A DNA stretch of 5,088 bases from Salinibacterium sp. (lineage in GTDB: Bacteria; Actinomycetota; Actinomycetes; Actinomycetales; Microbacteriaceae), in the NCBI GenBank assembly GCA_004297555.1, contig SCSV01000382.1, positions 1-5,088 on the forward strand, in the 5' to 3' direction. Shown one piece after another: positions 1 to 5,088 of the stretch. The notes beneath the pieces were generated by a model that was not told the origin of the DNA, did not search any database, and worked only from the letters and a program-made list of their open reading frames with translations. Positions within the stretch are counted from its first letter, which is position 1. Every line of letters begins with the position of its first letter. A program made the translations under genes and the position numbers.

Positions 1-156
1 GGCAAGCGTTATGGCTGGGGTGTGCGCGCGGACGCCGAGGGAAAGGTCGCGCTCTACGGCGTCGAGACGCCAGAGTATGCCGCGCTTGCCTCAGGCCATA
101 CCCCTGCCGGCAATGCAGTCGATGTCACAGCGGCGATGCGGTCGACTCGTAGGTGA
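1..156 (+). CDS. DUF6157 family protein, C-terminal part (5' end outside window)
   Basis: Reading from base 1 in frame 1 gives 51 codons ending in TGA at 154-156, with no start needed because the gene enters from the left edge. The visible protein contains KRYGWGVRADAEGKVALYG, then an ETPEYAAL segment, and ends in AMRSTRR. This pattern (an aromatic KRYGWG turn, a DAEG..ALYGVE strand and a basic A-M-R-S terminus) matches my memory of the C-terminus of DUF6157 proteins, small cytosolic actinobacterial and firmicute proteins of roughly 130-140 residues with no known function. No signal peptide or catalytic motif can be judged from this fragment. The downstream Nudix-like gene begins 9 nt after the stop on the same strand, so the two are probably co-transcribed. 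The family call rests on recalled motifs, not a search. Confidence 0.75.
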   Translation, partial: GKRYGWGVRADAEGKVALYGVETPEYAALASGHTPAGNAVDVTAAMRSTRR

Positions 157-165
157 CAATGGAGC

Positions 166-705
166 ATGAGCTCCGTGGGCACCCCCGATCCGAACCCGGC
201 CTGGCTTTCGGAGGGCGAACTCGCGGACATTCGCCGTCGCATCCCCCTGCTGTATGTCGAAGCAGTGCCGGTGCGCGTGGATGGCCTCGGCCGCGTCACC
301 GAGGTCGGCATGCTCTTGCGCGCGAACGACGGCGAAATCACGCGCACTCTGGTCTCCGGCCGCGTGCTCTACGGCGAGACCCTGCGCGATGCGCTGTTCC
401 GCCACCTCGAGAAGGACCTCGGGCCGATGGCCTTTCCGCTGCTGCCGGCCAACCCGGTGCCGTTCTCGGTCGCCGAGTACTTTCCCTGGCCCGATGCAAG
501 CCAGTTCATGGATGCCCGCCAGCACGCGGTCTCGCTCGCGTACGTCGTTCCGGTGACCGGCACCTGCGACCCGCGGCAAGATGCTCTCGAACTGACCTGG
601 ATGAGGCCTGCCGAAGCGGCGTCGGAATCGATCACGGCAGACATGGAAGGCGGTCGCGGCGCACTGTTGCGAGCCGCTCTCGCGTCGGTCGGCGTGTTGC
701 CCTAA
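166..705 (+). CDS. DUF4916/Nudix-fold family protein
   Basis: A 179-residue cytosolic protein without signal peptide or membrane segments. It opens with WLSEGELADIRRRIPLLYVEAVPV (around residues 13-36, written here only to mark the conserved N-terminus) and has the late block DPRQHAVSLAYVVPV; both are typical of actinobacterial DUF4916 proteins, assigned to the Nudix hydrolase fold. The Nudix box lies at residues 65-87 and keeps the spacing G-x5-E-x7-R, but the following catalytic stretch reads RHLEKDLG instead of REUxEExG. Metal-binding glutamates are therefore replaced and hydrolase activity is doubtful. Substrate is unknown. ATG at 166 has AGGTG at 151-155, about 10 nt upstream. An in-frame GTG at 175, preceded by GGAG at 161-164, is an equally spaced alternative that would remove three residues. 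The gene follows the DUF6157 gene by 9 nt and converges on the helicase gene with 7 bp between stops. Confidence 0.85.
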   Translation: MSSVGTPDPNPAWLSEGELADIRRRIPLLYVEAVPVRVDGLGRVTEVGMLLRANDGEITRTLVSGRVLYGETLRDALFRHLEKDLGPMAFPLLPANPVPFSVAEYFPWPDASQFMDARQHAVSLAYVVPVTGTCDPRQDALELTWMRPAEAASESITADMEGGRGALLRAALASVGVLP

Positions 706-712
706 GAACGCT

Positions 713-2191
713 CTAACGGCTGCGGCGGTTCGGTCGCACGACTTGTCCGACGCGCACCGGACCGGCGTTCGACTGCGCGCGACCCTTGCCGCCGCGCGGG
801 CGCGAGGGCGCTTCCGCACCGGGCTGCTCACTGCGCACTCGAGGGGCAGCGGCGGATGCCGTGGCGCGAGCCGGAGCGGCAGATGGCCGGCCCGAACGAT
901 CGCGCGGAGCGCCTTCGCGGTTCGCCCGCTTGCGCTGGGCGTTCGCGCCTTGCGAGCGCCTACCCTGTGACTGCCCGCGAGCGGGCTGGGCGGCGCGCGG
1001 TGCTGGCTTCACGTACGCCGCGACATCCCCGACGAGCGTGGTCACCGCACCCGACGATGCCGTGACCGACTGTGGTGAGACGGTGATCTCCGCCTTGCGC
1101 AGGAGCGCCGCGGTGTCTTTGCGTTGAGCCGGAAGCACGACGGTGACCACGTCACCCTCGGAGCCGGCCCGGGCGGTGCGACCGCTGCGGTGCAGGTAAG
1201 CCTTGTGCTCGGCCGGCGGGTCGACGTGTACGACGAGTTCGACGTCGTCCACGTGCACGCCGCGAGCGGCGACATCGGTGGCGACGAGCACGCGGGTCTC
1301 ACCCGAGGCGAAGGCCGCGAGGTTGCGGTCGCGCTGAACCTGCGAGAGGTTGCCGTGCAGATCGACCGAGGGGATGCCCGCTTCGGTCAGTTGCTTCGCG
1401 AGCTTCTTCGCGTGGTGCTTGGTGCGCATAAACAGGATGCGACGACCGGTGCCCGAGGCGAGCTTCTCAACCAGGTGGCGCTTGGCCTCCACGTCCGCGA
1501 CCTCGAACACATGATGGGTCATCGCGGCCACGTGCGAGTTGGCCTCGTCGACCGAGTGCAGCACCTCGTTGCTGAGGTAGCGGCGCACGAGCTTGTCCAC
1601 GCCGTTGTCGAGCGTGGCGCTGAACAGCAGGCGCTGACCGCTCTGCGGGGTCTTGTCCATGATGCGTGTGACGACGGGAAGGAAGCCGAGGTCGGCCATG
1701 TGGTCGGCCTCATCGAGCACGGTGATTTCGATCGCGTCGAGGTGGGCGAAGCCCTGCTTCATGAGGTCTTCGAGGCGGCCGGGGCACGCGACGACGATGT
1801 CGACGCCGGCCTTGAGGGCCGCAACCTGGCGGTTCTGGCTTACGCCGCCGAAGATCGTGGTGACGCTGAGTCCGTAGGCCTCCGCGAGCGGCTCGATCGC
1901 GGCGGTGATCTGGGTAGCGAGTTCGCGGGTCGGGGCGAGCACGAGTCCGAGTGGGCGGCCCGAGCGCCGCTTGCCGCCGGCCAGGGCTCCGCCGAGGCGC
2001 GCGACCATGGGAATCGCGAAGGCGAGCGTCTTGCCCGACCCAGTCTTGCCGCGGCCGAGCACATCGCGCCCGGCGAGGGTGTCGGGCAGGGTGTCCACTT
2101 GAATCGGGAACGGTTCGGTGATGCCGGCGGCGTTGAGCGCGCTGACAAGGGGGGTAGGCACGCCAAGCGCGCCAAAAGTCGATGTAGTCAT
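713..2191 (-). CDS. DEAD-box ATP-dependent RNA helicase with Arg-rich C-terminal tail
   Basis: A 492-residue cytosolic RNA helicase that unwinds or remodels RNA duplexes using ATP. All core motifs are visible in order: Q-motif (F6, Q31), Walker A KTGSGKT (49-55), Ia PTRELA (87-92), Ib CPGR (136-139, Cys instead of the usual Thr), DEAD (160-163), SAT (191-193), motif IV ILF (252-254), motif V ATDVAARG (304-311) and motif VI HRSGRTARAG (334-343). Residues from about 394 to the end form a low-complexity tail rich in Arg, Ala, Pro, Gly and Ser with about 21 arginines, likely disordered and RNA-binding. The layout resembles RhlE-type or cold-shock helicases, but I cannot fix the subfamily. ATG at 2191 gives the standard N-terminus just ahead of the Q-motif; a weak GAAAGA ribosome site precedes it. 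An in-frame TTG at 2236 would add 15 unconserved residues and is less likely. The leader upstream is long and contains repeats. Confidence 0.96.
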   Translation of the reverse strand: MTTSTFGALGVPTPLVSALNAAGITEPFPIQVDTLPDTLAGRDVLGRGKTGSGKTLAFAIPMVARLGGALAGGKRRSGRPLGLVLAPTRELATQITAAIEPLAEAYGLSVTTIFGGVSQNRQVAALKAGVDIVVACPGRLEDLMKQGFAHLDAIEITVLDEADHMADLGFLPVVTRIMDKTPQSGQRLLFSATLDNGVDKLVRRYLSNEVLHSVDEANSHVAAMTHHVFEVADVEAKRHLVEKLASGTGRRILFMRTKHHAKKLAKQLTEAGIPSVDLHGNLSQVQRDRNLAAFASGETRVLVATDVAARGVHVDDVELVVHVDPPAEHKAYLHRSGRTARAGSEGDVVTVVLPAQRKDTAALLRKAEITVSPQSVTASSGAVTTLVGDVAAYVKPAPRAAQPARGQSQGRRSQGANAQRKRANREGAPRDRSGRPSAAPARATASAAAPRVRSEQPGAEAPSRPRGGKGRAQSNAGPVRVGQVVRPNRRSR

Positions 2192-2288
2192 TGAGTCTTT
2201 CGAAAAGCATTGGTCGGCAGCACACGCTGCAACCAACTGGTGATGGCGAAGGTGGCGATGGCCACATCCGTTCGCCGGAGAAAGTTGC

Positions 2289-2319
2289 TAGATAGGGGCT
2301 GGATGCCCGTAGATAGGGG
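2289..2319. repeat. Direct repeat TAGATAGGGG x2, 21-bp period
   Basis: TAGATAGGGG occurs at 2289-2298 and again at 2310-2319, identical in all ten bases, with an 11-bp spacer. The 21-bp period is two turns of B-DNA, so both copies face the same side. The copies lie between the palindrome at 2338-2354 and the helicase leader. On the helicase strand each copy reads CCCCTATCTA; TATCTA is only a partial match to a -10 element and no -35 accompanies either copy. Tandem protein-binding sites are the most natural reading, without further support. Confidence 0.55.
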
Positions 2320-2337
2320 AGCGTTCTACGACGCAGG

Positions 2338-2354
2338 GAAACCGAATCGGTTTC
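2338..2354. promoter_or_regulatory. Perfect 17-bp palindrome, candidate operator
   Basis: GAAACCGA and TCGGTTTC flank a single central A at 2346, giving eight perfectly paired bases on each side. It sits 147 bp upstream of the helicase ATG and 31 bp beyond the CGNR stop. As RNA it could form only a 6-bp stem with a 5-nt loop and is not followed by a T-run, so an operator for a dimeric DNA-binding protein fits better than a terminator. Which protein would bind is unknown; dyads containing AAACCG are seen for some LacI-type regulators, but this is only a resemblance. Confidence 0.5.
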
Positions 2355-2385
2355 GCAAGTGACTCCAGACTAGCAGAGCGCCCAT

Positions 2386-2976
2386 TCAGGCCATCGACTT
2401 GGCGCGGTGGGTGCGCACCTTGGCGCGGTTTCCGCAGCGCTGCATCGAGCACCAGCGCCGGTTGTTCGAGCGCGATTCGTCATAGAAGACATAGGAGCAA
2501 TCGAATGCCGCGCACTCACGAATCCGCTCGCTCTCGTCGGGCGAGAACACCTCGACACACTCGCGCGCCAATGCCGAAAGAGTCTGCCCGACGCGCACGC
2601 GCGAGCGCCCGGCTTGTCGCCGACCTCCAGCCAGCACCGGAGGGATGTCCGGGGTCGCCGCAAACAGATTGATCAGGTCGACGTCCTCCCCGGCCGGGTC
2701 AGCGCCGCGACTGATGGCGATGACAGCCCGCGCGATCGTCTCGCGCAGCGCTTTGGCGTCAGCAAGTTCCCGCTCGGTGACGGCACCGTCGAACTCTTCG
2801 AAGCGCTCAATGAGCCAGCTCGACAGGTCGTTGTCGGTGTGCAATATCTCCCGGGTGTTGGGTCCGACGGTGCCGGTGTAGGCGAAGTCGAGTGCGGTCG
2901 AACCCGAGTCGAACCACCAACGATGCCCTTCGGGGGCATCCAGCCATTGTCCTGTCAGGTGCCCCGGTGCTTTCAC
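2386..2976 (-). CDS. CGNR zinc-finger protein (ABATE-type N-terminal domain), putative transcription regulator
   Basis: A 196-residue cytosolic protein. The N-terminal part carries WWFDSGSTALDFAYTG (about residues 20-35), the conserved start of the stress-linked ABATE/DUF1470-type domain, followed by a mostly helical middle. The C-terminus has the zinc finger: C155-x4-C160, then C176-x4-C181 with the diagnostic CGNR at 181-184 and a basic tail with VRTHR. CGNR proteins are predicted transcription regulators; target and signal are unknown. The frame is open further upstream, but that would overlap the SprT-like gene, whose C-terminal zinc-ribbon cysteines argue that it is real. The GTG at 2976 is the first sensible start after that gene's stop and gives the family's usual length. 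No Shine-Dalgarno sequence precedes it; an inverted repeat and a TACCGT hexamer abut the GTG, so a leaderless mRNA is possible. It follows the SprT-like gene by 32 nt. Confidence 0.88.
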   Translation of the reverse strand: MKAPGHLTGQWLDAPEGHRWWFDSGSTALDFAYTGTVGPNTREILHTDNDLSSWLIERFEEFDGAVTERELADAKALRETIARAVIAISRGADPAGEDVDLINLFAATPDIPPVLAGGRRQAGRSRVRVGQTLSALARECVEVFSPDESERIRECAAFDCSYVFYDESRSNNRRWCSMQRCGNRAKVRTHRAKSMA

Positions 2977-2997
2977 GTAACCACGGTAGTGGGTTAC
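2977..2997 (-). promoter_or_regulatory. Inverted repeat abutting the CGNR start, candidate operator/promoter
   Basis: GTAACCAC (2977-2984) and GTGGGTTAC (2989-2997) are inverted copies with one extra base; the outer six bases of each arm, GTAACC and GGTTAC, pair perfectly over a 21-bp span. The repeat ends at the base next to the GTG codon (2976-2974). On the - strand TACCGT (2988-2983) in its centre fits the actinobacterial TAnnnT -10 pattern and would place transcription start at the GTG itself. No good -35 is visible. It could be an autoregulatory operator or an RNA hairpin covering the start region. Confidence 0.4.
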
Positions 2998-3008
2998 AGC
3001 AGGGTGCG

Positions 3009-3455
3009 TTATCGCGCGAGCCAGGCGATCGCGTGCACAGGATCGTAACGGCGCGAGCATTTTCCGCAGGTGAGTAGCCGAACCGGCCGCCGGTAGCGGT
3101 AATGCAGATGACCTGCCGGACACGAGCCGACCCACGGCGCGAGCTCGCTGGCGATTGGCCCATCGTGCAGGCGCTCCCCTGCGTAGCCGAGTTCGCGCGC
3201 GACTGCTTTCCAACGCGGGCCATGCCCGGCGCCCTTGCCGGCTTTTGCATGAGCCACCTCATGCAAGAGCACCTGGTGGATGGCATCATCGTCGAATCGC
3301 GAGGCGAGATGGCGCGACACCGAGATGCGCCGGGCCGAGTAGTTGCACAGACCGGCGCGGGTCTTGGCGTTGTCGAAGGCGAACGACCAGTTGTCGTCGA
3401 GGTGCAGATCGATGAGCGAGTTCGCCCACAATCGCACACGCGCAAGGTCAGCCAT
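3009..3455 (-). CDS. SprT-like zinc metalloprotease family protein
   Basis: A 148-residue cytosolic protein without signal peptide or membrane helix. The zinc-protease signature HEVAH is at residues 65-69, with a third likely ligand H78 in AGHGPRWK, the SprT/Spartan-type arrangement in which H-E-x-x-H is followed by a H-G-x-x-W block. A C-terminal zinc ribbon is formed by C112-x3-H116 and C130-x2-C133. Eukaryotic Spartan cleaves DNA-protein crosslinks; the role of small bacterial SprT-like proteins is not settled, so no substrate is claimed. ATG at 3455 is well supported: it lies 5 nt after the stop of the sugar dehydrogenase gene, and the AGG made by that stop codon (TAG plus G) serves as a short ribosome site. 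This implies translational coupling. The stop is 32 nt before the CGNR start. Confidence 0.9.
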   Translation of the reverse strand: MADLARVRLWANSLIDLHLDDNWSFAFDNAKTRAGLCNYSARRISVSRHLASRFDDDAIHQVLLHEVAHAKAGKGAGHGPRWKAVARELGYAGERLHDGPIASELAPWVGSCPAGHLHYRYRRPVRLLTCGKCSRRYDPVHAIAWLAR

Positions 3456-3460
3456 CGAAC

Positions 3461-4561
3461 CTATTGCACCGGTGCGAGTTTGATCTGGATAATTCGGTCA
3501 TCGCCCTGGATCGGGTTCCCGCGGCCGTCGGTGTTGTTGGTCAAAATCCACACCGTGCCGTGCGGCCCCGGAATGACATCTCGCATCCGGCCGTATTCGC
3601 CCACGAACCAGTCCTCGGCGGTGGCCGGCTCGCCCGGGTGAATCGTCCACAGTCGCGTGCCGCGCAGGGTCGCTAAGAACAGGGTGTCGCGCGTGAAGGC
3701 CAGGCCACTCGGGCTCGCATCCGCCGGATGCCATTGGTACACCGGGTTGATGAACGTGGCATTGTCGCTCTTGCCCTCGACGATCGGCCACCCGTAGTTT
3801 CCACCTGGCTTGATCAGGTTCAGCTCGTCCCAGGTGTCTTGTCCGAGCTCGGACTCCCAGAGATTGCCGTCTTCATCCCAGGCGATGCCCTCCGGATTCC
3901 GATGGCCGAGTGAGTAGACGGGGGAGCCGTGCGTCGGGTTATCCCTCGGAATTGATCCATCGAGCCGCAGACGCAGAATCTTGCCGTTGAGCCTGTCGGG
4001 ATCTTGCGCGAGTTCACGCTCCGTCGCGTCTCCAACCGTGACGTACAGCATCCCGTCCGGACCGACCTTGATGCGGCCGCCATCGTGGTTTTGAGCTTTG
4101 GGCAGTCCCGTGATGATCTCGCGGCCCGCGCCTAAGGAGTACGTGCCCGAGTGACCGAGTAGCCGAAAGCGCAGCACGCGATTGTCGGTGGCGGTCGTGA
4201 AGTAGGTGTAGACCCAGGGCCCGGTTGCCCCTTTCGGGTTCACATATTCGATGCCGAGCAGCCCGCCCTCACCGCCGGGCACGACGTTCGGCACGTGCCC
4301 CACCACACGAAGCTCGTGGTCGGCTTGCAGCTCCATGACTTGCGCGGTGTTGCGCTCGCTCACGAGAGTCGATCCGCTCGGCAAGCGCACCATCGACCAG
4401 GGCGCATTGAGGCCAATTGCCACGACGTTCGGGGTGCCGGTCGGTTCGACCGGAATTGGAGTCGAGCCGGTGGGCGATGGTGTCGGCGGTTCGGTCACCG
4501 GGGCGCAGCCGCTCACCAGGGCAACGATCAGCGTGGCGGCCACAGCAACGGGGATTCGCAT
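3461..4561 (-). CDS. PQQ-dependent sugar dehydrogenase, exported lipoprotein
   Basis: A 366-residue protein of the glucose/sorbosone (aldose sugar) dehydrogenase family, a six-bladed propeller that oxidises sugars with PQQ outside the membrane. It starts MRIPVAVAATLIVALVSGC: positive N-terminus, hydrophobic stretch and lipobox VSGC with C19 as lipidated cysteine, then a Pro/Thr/Ser-rich linker to about residue 42. Family blocks follow: PW 54-55, GEGGLLGIE 97-105, NHDGGRI 158-164 (H159 is the likely catalytic base), GD 177-178, GHRNPEG 219-225, WDELN 244-248, NYGWP 255-259, SGLAF 285-289 and GRMRDV 324-329. In GHRNPEG, Glu stands where Gln is common. ATG at 4561 is preferred over GTG 4579 because it gives a proper signal peptide and has GGGA 7 nt upstream. 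Sugar specificity cannot be read; whether the host makes or imports PQQ is unknown. It follows the spermidine synthase-like gene by 28 nt. Confidence 0.93.
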   Translation of the reverse strand: MRIPVAVAATLIVALVSGCAPVTEPPTPSPTGSTPIPVEPTGTPNVVAIGLNAPWSMVRLPSGSTLVSERNTAQVMELQADHELRVVGHVPNVVPGGEGGLLGIEYVNPKGATGPWVYTYFTTATDNRVLRFRLLGHSGTYSLGAGREIITGLPKAQNHDGGRIKVGPDGMLYVTVGDATERELAQDPDRLNGKILRLRLDGSIPRDNPTHGSPVYSLGHRNPEGIAWDEDGNLWESELGQDTWDELNLIKPGGNYGWPIVEGKSDNATFINPVYQWHPADASPSGLAFTRDTLFLATLRGTRLWTIHPGEPATAEDWFVGEYGRMRDVIPGPHGTVWILTNNTDGRGNPIQGDDRIIQIKLAPVQ

Positions 4562-4589
4562 GAGCCAATCCCACCACACAGCACTGTCG

Positions 4590-5088
4590 CTAGGGCCGCA
4601 CCTGAAAGATGTTCTTTGCGGGCGGTGGAGACGGGATGGCCGTGGCGTCGGTCACCACCGGTGCGCTGCCGACGAACTCGCGCAGCTCGGCACCGGCCAC
4701 GACTTTCGACGGATGCGGACCGGATGCCAGTAGCCGCGGCATCCACTCAAACGGAAGCGGCGAGGGAGAGCCGACGAGCACGACGTTGCCGAAGCGTCGG
4801 CCTTTCAGAATCTGCGTCTCGGCCAGAGCCGCGACGTTGCCGACCGTAGCGAGCAATGTTGCCGCCTGCCCGCGCGCGAAGGCGAGCCCCGGCCCGTCGG
4901 CGACGTTCACCAGAATGACTCCGGCCGGGGCGAGCAGCGCTGCGGCCGCGCGGTAGAACTCGATGCTCGTGACATGCGCCGGCGTGCGCGCGCCGCTGAA
5001 GATATCGACGACGAGCAGATCGACGCTGCCGTGCAGTCCCGCGGGAAGTTTGCCGAGCACCTCGCGGGCATCCCCATGCCGCACGCGG
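4590..5088 (-). CDS. Spermidine synthase-like protein, C-terminal part (5' end outside window)
   Basis: About 166 codons are visible, read leftwards from the right edge to TAG at 4592-4590. The first in-frame GTG at 5084 lies inside the conserved strand VRHGDAREVL and is not taken as the start; the gene enters from outside. The fragment shows the second half of a class I methyltransferase-type fold: a GDAREVL strand/turn, DLLVVDIFSG followed by RTP.H..S.EFY, then LLAPAGVILVNVAD, and a GRRFGNVVLV strand. This order matches actinobacterial spermidine synthase-like proteins, often annotated as spermidine synthase or fused MFS/spermidine synthase. The classical polyamine synthase works on decarboxylated SAM and putrescine; the loop after the central Asp here (DIFSGARTP) differs from the classical DSxDP form, so true aminopropyl transfer is unproven. 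The N-terminus, and any membrane part, cannot be seen. Confidence 0.8.
   Translation of the reverse strand, partial: RVRHGDAREVLGKLPAGLHGSVDLLVVDIFSGARTPAHVTSIEFYRAAAALLAPAGVILVNVADGPGLAFARGQAATLLATVGNVAALAETQILKGRRFGNVVLVGSPSPLPFEWMPRLLASGPHPSKVVAGAELREFVGSAPVVTDATAIPSPPPAKNIFQVRP

Larger units (their letters stand above)
2192..2385. promoter_or_regulatory. Intergenic leader/promoter region of the helicase gene
   Basis: This 194-bp non-coding stretch lies between the CGNR stop and the helicase ATG; both genes read leftwards, so it holds the helicase leader and probably its promoter. I see a perfect palindrome at 2338-2354, a 10-bp direct repeat at 2289-2298 and 2310-2319, and small inverted repeats at 2217-2230, 2232-2241 and 2252-2265. 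No convincing -35/-10 pair could be found by eye on the - strand; TAGTCT (2372-2367) fits the loose TAnnnT -10 pattern but lacks a -35. No strong hairpin with a T-run is seen after the CGNR stop, so read-through from the upstream operon is possible. Confidence 0.6.

Noticed and set aside
91..831. 246-codon open frame on the - strand opposite the Nudix-like gene
   Set aside because: Arg/Ala/His-rich shadow translation overlapping three real genes; no conserved motif.
1124..2194. 356-codon open frame on the + strand opposite the helicase gene
   Set aside because: It is the antisense shadow of a GC-rich gene with all DEAD-box motifs on the other strand; its protein is rich in Val, Ala, Glu, Gly and His with no recognisable domain, and no ribosome site precedes it.
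2289..2319. Start of a CRISPR or other repeat array
   Set aside because: Only two 10-bp copies with an 11-bp spacer; too short and too few for an array, and no cas-like gene is present.
2338..2354. Rho-independent terminator for the CGNR gene
   Set aside because: The palindrome has a one-base centre and the sequence that follows on the - strand (CCTGCG) is not T-rich, so a terminator is a poor fit.
2407..3048. 213-codon open frame on the + strand opposite the CGNR gene
   Set aside because: The - strand frame carries an intact CGNR zinc finger and ABATE-like block; the + frame has no family-like features and crosses the intergenic boundary and into the SprT-like gene.
2977..3213. N-terminal extension of the CGNR protein by up to 79 residues
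   Set aside because: It would overlap the zinc-ribbon end of the SprT-like gene, is Arg-rich and unlike any family N-terminus, and the GTG at 2976 already gives the usual length.

Overview
The window looks like ordinary chromosome from a high-GC actinomycete, most likely of the Microbacteriaceae or a close relative. The grounds are strong G/C at third codon positions, tight gene packing, and protein families typical of Actinobacteria (a DUF4916-type Nudix-fold protein, a DUF6157 protein, a CGNR zinc-finger protein and a spermidine synthase-like methyltransferase fold). The genus is inferred from family resemblance only. No rRNA, tRNA, insertion sequence, CRISPR array, phage gene or integration signature was seen.

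Layout: on the + strand the window opens with the last 51 codons of a DUF6157-family protein (1-156). Nine bases later comes a DUF4916/Nudix-fold protein (166-705). Everything else is on the - strand. A DEAD-box RNA helicase with a long Arg-rich tail (2191 down to 713) runs head-on into the Nudix gene with only 7 bp between the two stop codons. Upstream of the helicase is the only sizeable non-coding stretch (2192-2385). It holds a perfect 17-bp palindrome, a 10-bp direct repeat with 21-bp period, and several small inverted repeats near the start codon.

Further upstream on the - strand, in transcription order, are the 3' part of a spermidine synthase-like gene (5088 to 4590, cut by the window edge), a PQQ-dependent sugar dehydrogenase lipoprotein (4561 to 3461), a SprT-like zinc metalloprotease (3455 to 3009) and a CGNR zinc-finger protein, a likely transcription regulator (2976 to 2386). 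Gaps are 28, 5 and 32 nt, so a single transcript is plausible. The CGNR gene may also have its own promoter, because an operator-like dyad and a possible -10 sequence sit directly against its GTG start.

The products do not form an obvious pathway: an exported sugar oxidase, a cytosolic protease-like protein, a regulator and a polyamine-synthase-fold protein share a transcription direction but no clear substrate. I see no convincing new multi-gene system. The points worth a second look are the two operator-like sites, the degenerate Nudix box, and a possible cofactor-site substitution in the dehydrogenase.
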